Shown here piece after piece: positions 1-6,053 of a stretch of DNA of 24,690 nucleotides. Below the pieces are notes generated by a model. It did not search any database. It was not told the DNA's origin and saw only the letters and a program-made list of their open reading frames with translations. Position 1 is the stretch's first letter. Each line of letters starts with the position of its first letter. The position numbers were made by a program, and so were the translations under genes. The stretch spans positions 1 through 24,690 of the forward strand of contig DASWWM010000010.1 in NCBI GenBank assembly GCA_036405975.1, written 5' to 3'. Source of the stretch: VEQN01 sp036405975 (lineage in GTDB: Bacteria > Patescibacteriota > Minisyncoccia > Phycocordibacterales > CAIZLB01).

Positions 1-258
1 AATGAACCTGTGCGGGCCAGTCTTCAGGTACCTGCTTGCCTGCATATCGGAAAGATGCTCTGGGACATCGACCGGAATGACACGGATATGTTGTATGGGA
101 ACGGAAACGCGCGCAGCCAGAACGACGATCTCGTACCGTTCTGGGTTCCGTGACTGGCTTATCGCCCATCGCGCGAAGCTCAAGGCGAAGTTAAGGTCAG
201 CAACCGAAGAGTTGCCGCAGGCGCAAAATACGAACGTTCTATCGGGTCTTCGATTCAT
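1..258 (-). CDS. Hypothetical protein, N-terminal part, cut by the window edge
   Basis: Reading from an ATG at 258 down to base 1 gives 86 codons without a stop, so the gene continues beyond the window. The ATG lies inside the last 20 bases of the glycosyltransferase gene upstream, and such an overlap is normal for co-translated genes. The protein begins MNRRPDRTFVFCACGNSS and near the cut reads SRYLKTGPHRFI. No signal peptide or membrane segment is visible. I do not recognise it with certainty. The K-T-x-x-H-R-F segment and the setting next to an MBOAT/SGNH/glycosyltransferase cluster would fit a nucleotide-sugar-transferase-like fold, but that is a guess. The overlap argues for co-transcription with the glycan genes. 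Confidence 0.55.
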   Translation of the reverse strand, partial: MNRRPDRTFVFCACGNSSVADLNFALSFARWAISQSRNPERYEIVVLAARVSVPIQHIRVIPVDVPEHLSDMQASRYLKTGPHRFI

Positions 259-1381
259 ATGTGTTTTTCTTAAATGCCAGCATCATTATTTCCCTGAGTC
301 GAGCATCCACGACCTCGTGAGAATAATGAGCGATGACGTGTCTTCTTCCGGCCAGCCCCATGCGACGGGCAAGGCAAGGGTCCGCCGCCACCTTTCGCAT
401 GGCAGCAGCCATCGCCTGGATATCATCCTCATCGACGAGTATCCCCGTGACCTCATCGACTACGGCATCCTTGATGCCCGCATGCCGAGTTGAGATGACG
501 GGCAGGCACGATGACCCCGCTTCTAGAACCGCCACCGGAGTTCCTTCCCTGTCTCCGTTCGCGGCCACTTTTGAATGCTGGACGAAGCAGCGCGCCTGAG
601 ACATGAGTCCGACCACTTCCTCATGCGAACAGCTGGGCCTCAACTCAACCTTCGCTTCAAGTTTGAAATCGGAAACGATCCTCTTGCAGAGACCGTGAAG
701 CGGACCCGAGCCGACCACGATAAGCCTTGCATCGGGGAAATCGTCGACGATTCGGGCGAATGCCATGATGGTAGAGTCCGGTGACTTCTTTTCGACAAGC
801 CGGCCGACCGCCAAAAAGACTGGAGGATTGGATGACGGATCGGCCGGCTTGAACTTCTCGGTATCCACTCCGCATGAATTTAAGAAAATTTTATCTTTAT
901 CTGCCCCAAGCCCCTTGAGCGTTTCGGCCATCTCACGGGAAACAGCGACGATTGCAGTCGATGCCTCGAAAAGCGCCTTGTATTTTTTCTTATTCCTTCT
1001 CAAGACGTCGCTTCGAGAAGCATCATATCCGTGAAAGTGCGTAACAAGCGGAATGCCAAGAGAAGCGCAGATATTCTTCACGGAAACCCCTGTCGGGCCG
1101 AATTCCGCAAGCACTGCCTCCGTTCCGGAATCCTTGAGGTGCTTGCGGAATCTCATTTCAGAAAATCGCATCAGAAGGGACTTTCCCGCAAGCGCCAATG
1201 AAACCCTGTTCACGACCCGAAGCACGGCCGGCACCAGGCCCTGCTTGTACCCGAACGAAAGAAAGACATACGGTTCGGTGCCGAGACATGCGGCATGATG
1301 CCTGATGAATGTCTCAGAATACGTAAGAGGAGTATCCTTTACCACGCAGACTTTCGGCAGCTGGACCTGGCTGTTTTTCAT
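239..1381 (-). CDS. GT4-family (GT-B fold) glycosyltransferase
   Basis: About 380 residues, the usual size for a GT4 enzyme. It would transfer a sugar from a nucleotide-sugar donor to a growing surface polysaccharide on the cytoplasmic side of the membrane. The N-terminal half carries HFHGYD (about 115-120), typical of the acceptor domain. The C-terminal donor domain starts near AVGRLVEKK (about 191) and holds the retaining-GT4 E-x7-E motif in EGTPVAVLE (E279 and E287). The ATG at 1381 was chosen over a TTG nine bases upstream because a perfect TATAAT lies 8 nt before it, which fits the leaderless pattern of this window. It is downstream of the MBOAT and SGNH genes on the same strand but has its own promoter in the 30-bp gap. 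Donor and acceptor cannot be read from the sequence. Confidence 0.9.
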   Translation of the reverse strand: MKNSQVQLPKVCVVKDTPLTYSETFIRHHAACLGTEPYVFLSFGYKQGLVPAVLRVVNRVSLALAGKSLLMRFSEMRFRKHLKDSGTEAVLAEFGPTGVSVKNICASLGIPLVTHFHGYDASRSDVLRRNKKKYKALFEASTAIVAVSREMAETLKGLGADKDKIFLNSCGVDTEKFKPADPSSNPPVFLAVGRLVEKKSPDSTIMAFARIVDDFPDARLIVVGSGPLHGLCKRIVSDFKLEAKVELRPSCSHEEVVGLMSQARCFVQHSKVAANGDREGTPVAVLEAGSSCLPVISTRHAGIKDAVVDEVTGILVDEDDIQAMAAAMRKVAADPCLARRMGLAGRRHVIAHYSHEVVDARLREIMMLAFKKNTYESKTR

Positions 1382-1389
1382 ACGACCCA

Positions 1390-1412
1390 ATTATACCCTT
1401 TTGAAAACGGCC
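1390..1412 (-). promoter_or_regulatory. Leaderless promoter of the glycosyltransferase with a shared upstream box
   Basis: On the minus strand a TATAAT (1390-1395) ends 8 nt before the ATG. Directly upstream is GGCCGTTTTCAAAA (1399-1412), which recurs at the promoter at 12569-12591 with the same spacing to its -10. No good -35 is visible. The promoter begins at the stop codon of the SGNH gene. Confidence 0.65.
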
Positions 1413-2422
1413 TAAGAACTGGACTCTGGGGCCGAGCCGTACCCTGGTATGAGCAGAAGCCGGCGAATAAATTCGCCGGTAACTTTTTCAGCCCCTGTAT
1501 TGTTCAAATGCGTGCCGTCAGAGAAGTCCGAATAATCATCCAATTCAGCCTTGGAAAAGTCAGATATCAAGGACGCGCCATTCTTTTCAGCCAAAGAGCG
1601 TATGGCAGCATTGGCGGAACCGAGATAAGGATTCCTGGCTTCGACATCCGACGGCATGGGTGCAACAACCAGCACAGGAATCGCTCCCGCCGAACGGATC
1701 AGGCGCATTGTCCGCTGAAGATAGTCCAACTGCCGTTCAGAGGGCACGCATGACTGGGGATTCCTGCTGCATGCGACGATTTCTGCACGGACGGTTGCGC
1801 TTTCCGCAGATTTTCCGTCCGACGGTCTCTTTCTCTCCGTTACCGTAGATATGAATCCGCCTTGCACATACATTTCAAAAGGGCGGAGCTTGGCGGAATT
1901 CGTGCCCGTACCGAATACGCGCTCCCCGATTCTCGCGACGAGCATATGCATGGCAAGAGGGTCACGGATTGCGATGCCGTGAAGCGCGTCAGCAAGTTCC
2001 AAAGGCCTGTCGTCCAGAGTCTTGGTAAATGACTCAAGACCCTCATCCCTGAGCGTCTTCTCATAGAGCTCGATTGCTATTGCGCGAGGGATGCACGCGC
2101 CGATCCTCGACCTTTCCCTCAGAAAGGCATCCAGCAGAAAGTATGAATTCAACGGTGTCTGGAGCGGCGATGCCAAATTCGACAACCTGACCCCGTTCGT
2201 TTCCGCAACCCTCGGATCAAAAGACCTGTATGCATGCGACGAACCGAGGACGAGGATATCAGGACAAGGACCGGATGAGAGCTCGCCGTAAATCTTGCCG
2301 AAAAACCAATCAGTTGAATTAAAATTTGCCATCAGGACCCCCGGAACCATGACCATGCCTGCCGCATAAAGCAGCAATCCCACAGATCCGAATATGATCA
2401 TTTTTTTGGCAAGGTCTTTCAT
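1412..2422 (-). CDS. SGNH/GDSL-like membrane-anchored protein (AlgX/DltD-like partner of the MBOAT)
   Basis: 336 residues. An N-terminal hydrophobic segment (about 8-31) should anchor it in the membrane with the rest outside. The SGNH block I is visible as VLGSSHAYRSF (about 58-68), and the C-terminal catalytic pair as SDGTHLNN (D302, H305). In alginate, cellulose and peptidoglycan O-acetylation such proteins act with an MBOAT that exports the acyl group. The ATG at 2422 shares one base with the TGA of the MBOAT gene (TGATG), which points to translational coupling and decides the start; a longer reading to 2506 would overlap the MBOAT gene by 85 bases. A perfect hairpin-forming repeat (1460-1479) lies inside its 3' coding region. 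Acetyl transfer is inferred from family and neighbour; the acceptor polymer is unknown. Confidence 0.85.
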   Translation of the reverse strand: MKDLAKKMIIFGSVGLLLYAAGMVMVPGVLMANFNSTDWFFGKIYGELSSGPCPDILVLGSSHAYRSFDPRVAETNGVRLSNLASPLQTPLNSYFLLDAFLRERSRIGACIPRAIAIELYEKTLRDEGLESFTKTLDDRPLELADALHGIAIRDPLAMHMLVARIGERVFGTGTNSAKLRPFEMYVQGGFISTVTERKRPSDGKSAESATVRAEIVACSRNPQSCVPSERQLDYLQRTMRLIRSAGAIPVLVVAPMPSDVEARNPYLGSANAAIRSLAEKNGASLISDFSKAELDDYSDFSDGTHLNNTGAEKVTGEFIRRLLLIPGYGSAPESSS

Positions 2423-3915
2423 CAGAATTGGAAGTATATGAAGGGAGCGCGTTCGTAAACCCCCAAGAATAAGATGGCGAAGATAAGAACGTAATACACG
2501 GACCACCTGAATGGTCTTGATGTGACAAACCGGAATCTGACCATGCGCGACAGCATCGCATCAGGATACTCCTGCACATATTCTACCGCGAACACTGCAA
2601 CGATGAGAATCGGAATGATTCCAAGTCCAATATCGGACGATCCGAAGAGCCAATACGATACGCTTCCGCCCCCAAAGAATTCGCCCAAAGCTCCCGCAAC
2701 GTCCGCGCCGAGCCTTCGTGGAATCCTCCATAGTACAAGCATCGCCTCGGAAAGCGACGAAGCCCTGAAGAAGATCAGGGTTATTGAAATCGCAGCAAAC
2801 ACAGCGAGTCTTTTCAGCAATGACGGCACCTTGAAAGCGAGAGAAGCCGGGAGGCGCGCCGCCCGGCCGGAACCTTCATATGCGCGCTGAAGCGATATCA
2901 GGATGCCGTTCAACGTTCCCCAAACGACGAAGTGAATTCCTGCCCCATGCCATAGACCGCTCAGGAAAAAAGTGAAAATGGTATTGAAATGCGCCCGCAA
3001 GGTACCGCCCCTGTTTCCGCCCAAAGGAACATACACGTAATCCTTGAACCAGGCTGTCAGCGAGATGTGCCACCTCCTCCAAAAATCAGCGATCGACGTT
3101 GCGAAAAAAGGCCTGCGAAAATTTACGACAAGGTCAAAACCGAGACATCGGGCAGATCCCCTGGCGATGTCCGAATAGCCCGAGAAGTCGAGATAAATCT
3201 GAATGGCAAAAAATGCCGCCGCAAGCGCCAATGCCAGGCCGCTGCGACCGGCAGGGTCATCGAACGAGAGATTGACCGCAAGCGCCAACCTGTCGGCCAC
3301 TACGACTTTCTTGAAAAGTCCCCAAAGCATCAGCCTGAGACCGCTCGAAATCCTTTGCGGATCAATTCGATGCTCTTCCTTGAATTGATGGATCAGATTT
3401 TGCGGACGCTCGATGGGACCGGCCACAAGCTGCGGAAAGAAAAGCACATATGCAGCGTACGTCGCGAGGCTTTTTTCCGCAGGCTGCCTGCCCTTATATA
3501 CCTCGATTACGTAGCTGAGACTTTGAAATGTGTGAAATGAGAGCCCGATAGGCAGTGCCAGGCCCAAGCCTTTCGCTGCATACTCAAGTCCGAATACCGA
3601 AAGAAACTGGGACGACAGCTCATTCAAAAATCCGTAATACTTGAATACCACGAGCACCGAACAGGTAGCCGCGATGCTAACCCAGAGCAGGCGCTTGCGC
3701 TGGCGCCGGTCTACCTGCCTATCGATAAGCAGGCCCATTGCGTAGTCAACGCCGATCAAGAAAAAAAGGATGAGGATGTACCAAGGGACAAGCCACATGT
3801 AAAAGACGCAGCTCGCAACGAGAAGCAGGAGCGTCCGGTACTTGTGAGGAATAGAGAAATACAGAATGAATACTGTCGGGAAGAATACAAGAAATGCGAA
3901 CGAGTTGAACAACAT
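2422..3915 (-). CDS. MBOAT-family O-acyltransferase (AlgI/PatA-like)
   Basis: 497 residues, a typical AlgI length, and a polytopic membrane protein. It would move acyl (usually acetyl) groups across the membrane for modification of a surface polymer. Family signatures are YLDFSGYSDIARG (about 241-253), DFWRRWHISLTAWFKDY (about 277-293) followed by VPLGGNRGG, and LWHGAGIHFVVWG (about 321-333) with the conserved catalytic-type histidine. The ATG at 3915 was chosen because the protein then begins MLFNSFAFLVFF, the usual start of this family; reading further upstream adds residues unlike it. The last base is shared with the ATG of the SGNH partner. The start lies just downstream of a large inverted repeat enclosing a TAAAAT box, so expression may be regulated there. 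Confidence 0.92.
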   Translation of the reverse strand: MLFNSFAFLVFFPTVFILYFSIPHKYRTLLLLVASCVFYMWLVPWYILILFFLIGVDYAMGLLIDRQVDRRQRKRLLWVSIAATCSVLVVFKYYGFLNELSSQFLSVFGLEYAAKGLGLALPIGLSFHTFQSLSYVIEVYKGRQPAEKSLATYAAYVLFFPQLVAGPIERPQNLIHQFKEEHRIDPQRISSGLRLMLWGLFKKVVVADRLALAVNLSFDDPAGRSGLALALAAAFFAIQIYLDFSGYSDIARGSARCLGFDLVVNFRRPFFATSIADFWRRWHISLTAWFKDYVYVPLGGNRGGTLRAHFNTIFTFFLSGLWHGAGIHFVVWGTLNGILISLQRAYEGSGRAARLPASLAFKVPSLLKRLAVFAAISITLIFFRASSLSEAMLVLWRIPRRLGADVAGALGEFFGGGSVSYWLFGSSDIGLGIIPILIVAVFAVEYVQEYPDAMLSRMVRFRFVTSRPFRWSVYYVLIFAILFLGVYERAPFIYFQF

Positions 3916-3926
3916 GAGGATACCGT

Positions 3927-3979
3927 GCGGCGCGCCGCTGTCATGTTCTATTTTAGCACAGAGGACAGCGGCGCGCCGC
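3927..3979. repeat. Perfect 16-bp inverted repeat of self-palindromic arms around a -10 box
   Basis: Arm one is 3927-3942 and arm two 3964-3979, exact reverse complements separated by 21 nt. Each arm contains the 12-nt palindrome GCGGCGCGCCGC, so the arms also form a direct repeat. The AT-rich spacer holds a minus-strand TAAAAT (3950-3955) that could drive the MBOAT operon with a leader of about 28 nt. The arrangement fits a pair of operator sites around a promoter better than a terminator, since no T-tract follows either way. Its role is inferred. Confidence 0.6.
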
Positions 3980-4081
3980 GGACACAAGACTACGCTTTCC
4001 TGATTTGAAAAGTGGCAATATCGAGGCAGTGTGCTACCATGAAAAAGTCGACCCCTTTATACGTTTTAACCTATATTCAAC

Positions 4082-4222
4082 ATGACAGATACAGAACAGA
4101 TCGTTCCGGCTGCTGAAGAAATTCAGGGAGCTCCAGTTGAAGAAACTGCAGCCCCTGCAGTTGAAGGTACAGTAGAAGCCCCAACTGAGGCTCCTGCTGA
4201 AGAAGTTGCGCCACAGGCGTAA
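4082..4222 (+). CDS. Small acidic Glu/Ala/Pro-rich protein (46 aa)
   Basis: An ATG at 4082 opens 46 codons ending in TAA at 4220-4222, beginning MTDTEQIVPAAEEIQ and ending EEVAPQA. The composition is almost only Glu, Ala, Pro, Val and Thr, with no Lys or Arg, so the protein is very acidic and probably disordered. The start follows a TATATT box by 4 nt; an alternative extended -10 (TGCTACCAT, 4032-4040) would give a leader of about 35 nt. A hairpin terminator follows at 4256-4281. A strict reading frame between promoter-like and terminator sequences supports a real gene. Function unknown. It lies near a very basic small protein (4627-4785), so a charge partner is conceivable but not shown. Confidence 0.65.
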   Translation: MTDTEQIVPAAEEIQGAPVEETAAPAVEGTVEAPTEAPAEEVAPQA

Positions 4223-4255
4223 GCTTTGAAGCCCGCTCGCGGGCAAACGGAAAAG

Positions 4256-4281
4256 GTGCCACCTCTCGGTGGTGCTTTTTT
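4256..4281 (+). terminator. Rho-independent terminator of the acidic small gene
   Basis: An 8-bp stem (4256-4263 with 4268-4275, two G-T wobbles) and TCTC loop are followed by six T. In the other direction the stem is followed by TTTT, so it may also stop the GIY-YIG transcript, whose stop codon overlaps the T-tract. A second small hairpin (GCCCGC-TC-GCGGGC, 4231-4244) lies just upstream. Confidence 0.75.
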
Positions 4282-4549
4282 ATTTTCCTGATCCTAGCTT
4301 ATGAGAAGATAATGCCAATGCGATTTTTTCTGTCCGAGTGAGACGTTTTATTTCCGCCTCTCTGCTCAATGCCACCCCTTTGCCTTCAACAGCCTCGCAG
4401 TAAATGAGGTCAACGGGCCTTCTCGCCCGCGTGTATTTTGCGCCAGATTTTAGGTGGTTATGTGCACGGACTCTCTTTTCAATATCCGAAGCCGTTCCAG
4501 TATAGAGAGTTCCGTCAGCGCATTTGAGCATGTACACGAAATAAGACAT
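4280..4549 (-). CDS. GIY-YIG nuclease-superfamily protein (YhbQ/UPF0213-like)
   Basis: 89 residues, the normal size of the single-domain GIY-YIG proteins. It begins MSYFVYMLKCADGTLYTGTA, where the Y-V-Y and L-Y-T-G segments match the family core, followed by the arginine helix EKRVRAHN, then GAKYTRARRPVDLIYCE and a late glutamate in SREAEIKRLTR that would bind the metal. The family is linked to DNA cleavage or repair, but the role of these small stand-alone members is poorly defined. A TATAAA box 7 nt before the ATG gives a leaderless start. It is a single-gene unit between two terminators. Confidence 0.88.
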   Translation of the reverse strand: MSYFVYMLKCADGTLYTGTASDIEKRVRAHNHLKSGAKYTRARRPVDLIYCEAVEGKGVALSREAEIKRLTRTEKIALALSSHKLGSGK

Positions 4550-4556
4550 AGTGAAC

Positions 4557-4562
4557 TTTATA
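4557..4562 (-). promoter_or_regulatory. -10 box of the GIY-YIG gene (leaderless)
   Basis: TATAAA on the minus strand ends 7 nt before the ATG at 4549. The region upstream is AT-rich and no clear -35 was found. Confidence 0.55.
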
Positions 4563-4577
4563 TAAATAAGTATATAG

Positions 4578-4609
4578 AAAAAAGACCTGTCTTGCGACAG
4601 GTCTTTTTT
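4578..4609. terminator. Bidirectional terminator between the GIY-YIG promoter and the lysine-rich gene
   Basis: Perfect 14-nt arms (4578-4591 and 4596-4609), AAAAAAGACCTGTC and its complement, around a TTGC loop give an A-tract/stem/T-tract in both directions. It would end the minus-strand transcript of the lysine-rich gene. Confidence 0.85.
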
Positions 4610-4626
4610 GAATATCCCGATCAGGA

Positions 4627-4785
4627 TTACTTCTTAGTGACCTTCTTGACTGCCTTTTTTACCGCTCCCTTTGCCTTCTTGACCGCCTTCTTCGCAAGCA
4701 TTTCTGCCTTCGCTACAAGTCGCTTCTTAGTCTTCTTTGATCGTGATGTTCGGTTCTTTGTATTTGTTGCTGCTCGTTTTGCCAT
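4627..4785 (-). CDS. Small lysine-rich histone-H1-like protein (52 aa)
   Basis: The reading frame starts MAKRAATNTKNRTSRSKK and ends KKAVKKVTKK. Nearly all residues after position 15 are Lys, Ala, Val or Arg in repeated A-K-K-A-V-K-K units, like the C-terminal tail of histone H1 or bacterial Hc1-type proteins. It is probably a nucleic-acid-binding, disordered protein. TATAAT (4792-4797) ends 6 nt before the ATG and a strong terminator follows, so the unit is complete. All four arginines use CGA, as in enolase of this window, which hints at high expression. The N-terminal tail of enolase (22873 onward) has very similar composition. DNA compaction is inferred from composition only. Confidence 0.8.
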   Translation of the reverse strand: MAKRAATNTKNRTSRSKKTKKRLVAKAEMLAKKAVKKAKGAVKKAVKKVTKK

Positions 4786-4791
4786 GAAGGA

Positions 4792-4797
4792 ATTATA
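4792..4797 (-). promoter_or_regulatory. -10 box of the lysine-rich gene (leaderless)
   Basis: A perfect TATAAT is separated by 6 nt (TCCTTC) from the ATG at 4785. No good -35 is seen. Confidence 0.7.
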
Positions 4798-4847
4798 AAC
4801 CAGATATTAAAAAACTTCATGCATCTTATTAACATGCACGTCCGGAC

Positions 4848-5627
4848 CTAGTTTGTCGCAGTGAATACGAGCGTGTCTTTTCCCTGGAAGACCGTCAGCG
4901 CGGTTCCGACAAGCGAGAACTTCGCGCCTTTTGCGAGAATGGTGCCGAATGCGATCTCCGCATCCATCAGTCCGGCAGGAGTTCCGCAGTACATTTGTGT
5001 CGACATCATCTGACTCGTGATTACGTCGTTCTTAACTGTGTACTTTCCACCCATAGAGTTGCAGAATCGTGCACCGATCTGGCCATTCTCAAACTTGACT
5101 GTATATGCAGTGTCACCGGCGATCGCAACACCGTTATGCGAAACAAGTCTGAATGTCGCACCGTCGATCTTTGCCGGTGCCGTCACTGCGGTTCCGTTAG
5201 AATTGCCCGCAGGTGCCGGAGGCACGGATCCTTGCGAAGAAGTGGCTGACGGCGCCGGAGTGCTTACGGTTGGAGTAACGCCAGTGAAGATGATCACATC
5301 TTTCTCATATACAGTGATCTCATTTCCCTTATTCCAAAGTACCAGCCCGAGAGAAGCATTCTCGTATCGAGCACCCGAAGCAGACATGGTCTGATTGAGA
5401 ACGATGTCGTCAGCTCCGTCCATTTTCATCGTTGCGGTCTGCTTGGCGTTATCAAACGCGACAAGCACCGACTTCTTTGTCTGCGCATTGGTAAACAAAG
5501 CAGAGACGGTTGCCTGCGGCGGAACGGCCACGACTGAATCCGTCGTCCTGTTCTTGAATGCAAACCAACCTAAGCACGCTACTAATAGGATTGCGACCGC
5601 GATGATCGCTGCTTTAAGTGTGTTCAT
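4848..5627 (-). CDS. Envelope protein with MliC-like and META (HslJ-like) domains
   Basis: 259 residues from the ATG at 5627. A hydrophobic segment (about 5-21) suggests a membrane anchor or signal with an extracytoplasmic remainder. Residues about 40-120 resemble an MliC/PliC domain (lysozyme-inhibitor fold: VSALFTNAQTKKSVLVAF, then LGLVLWNKGNEITVYE). A Thr/Pro/Ser/Ala-rich linker follows (about 121-155). The rest is a META domain: GATFRLVSHNGV, FCNSMGGKYTV, ITSQMMSTQMYC and a final FQGKDTLVFTA. Such fusions are found in secreted proteins tied to stress or lysozyme defence. The start was chosen because TATAAT lies 7 nt upstream; a longer frame adds residues that look like non-coding sequence. 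It is divergent from the PadR/PspC operon. Confidence 0.85.
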   Translation of the reverse strand: MNTLKAAIIAVAILLVACLGWFAFKNRTTDSVVAVPPQATVSALFTNAQTKKSVLVAFDNAKQTATMKMDGADDIVLNQTMSASGARYENASLGLVLWNKGNEITVYEKDVIIFTGVTPTVSTPAPSATSSQGSVPPAPAGNSNGTAVTAPAKIDGATFRLVSHNGVAIAGDTAYTVKFENGQIGARFCNSMGGKYTVKNDVITSQMMSTQMYCGTPAGLMDAEIAFGTILAKGAKFSLVGTALTVFQGKDTLVFTATN

Positions 5628-5634
5628 GGCATAC

Positions 5635-5640
5635 ATTATA
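5635..5640 (-). promoter_or_regulatory. -10 box of the MliC/META gene (leaderless)
   Basis: TATAAT preceded by GG ends 7 nt before the ATG at 5627. It faces the PadR promoter across an intergenic gap of under 90 bp. Confidence 0.65.
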
Positions 5641-5671
5641 CCACCCATTGACCGATGTGGATAAATAAAAG

Positions 5672-5709
5672 CATAGTACCTTGCACAACATAGTACTATA
5701 TGCAATCAT
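5672..5709 (+). promoter_or_regulatory. Probable PadR operator/promoter region
   Basis: CATAGTAC occurs at 5672-5679 and 5689-5696, 17 bp apart. The second copy is part of the palindrome ATAGTACTAT (5690-5699). TTGCAC (5681-5686), a 17-nt spacer and a weak AATCAT (5704-5709) would place the -10 6 nt before the PadR ATG, with the palindrome in the spacer. PadR-family repressors usually bind AT-rich dyads of this kind in their own promoter; binding here is inferred. Confidence 0.45.
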
Positions 5710-5715
5710 GTAGAT

Positions 5716-6048
5716 ATGAAAGAAAATTCAATTTCATTGGCGCATGCCCAGATGCGGAAAGGAATGCTTGAGTTCTGCACCATGCTCATCATCGAGAAAG
5801 GCGAAGCCTATGTCTCAGACCTCTTGAAAAAGCTGAAGGAAGCGGACCTGATAGTCGTCGAAGGGACGCTCTACCCCCTTCTGAGCCGCCTCAAGTCGCA
5901 AGGACAGCTCGACTATTCATGGGAAGAATCCAAGGCCGGGCCGCCGCGAAAATATTATTCCCTTACCAGCGAAGGCAGGAAGAGCCTGCAGGAAATGAAA
6001 GAGATTTGGAAAGAGCTCGCGCAGTCGATTAATACACTTCTTAAATAA
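5716..6048 (+). CDS. PadR-family transcriptional repressor
   Basis: 110 residues, the length of the short PadR subfamily. The winged helix spans about 15-95: RKGMLEFCTMLIIEKGEAYVSD, then the recognition region VVEGTLYPLLSRLKSQGQL and the wing WEESKAGPPRKYYSLTSEGRK, all diagnostic of the family. The final helix (about 92-110) would dimerise. The stop codon is 5 bp before the ATG of the PspC-domain gene, so the two are one operon; PadR next to PspC is a recurrent pairing in which the repressor controls the membrane stress protein. A dyad in its own promoter suggests autorepression. The inducing signal is unknown. Confidence 0.93.
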   Translation: MKENSISLAHAQMRKGMLEFCTMLIIEKGEAYVSDLLKKLKEADLIVVEGTLYPLLSRLKSQGQLDYSWEESKAGPPRKYYSLTSEGRKSLQEMKEIWKELAQSINTLLK

Positions 6049-6053
6049 CCATT

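Noticed and set aside
1460..1479. Perfect 9-bp hairpin repeat CCGGCGAAT / ATTCGCCGG
   Set aside because: It lies inside the SGNH coding sequence near its 3' end and has no T-tract; probably a by-product of codon choice, though attenuation cannot be excluded.
3756..3944. 62-codon minus-strand frame starting 5 nt after the TAAAAT box inside the inverted repeat
   Set aside because: Placed like a leaderless start, but it overlaps the MBOAT gene in another frame and has a Ser/Phe-rich shadow composition.
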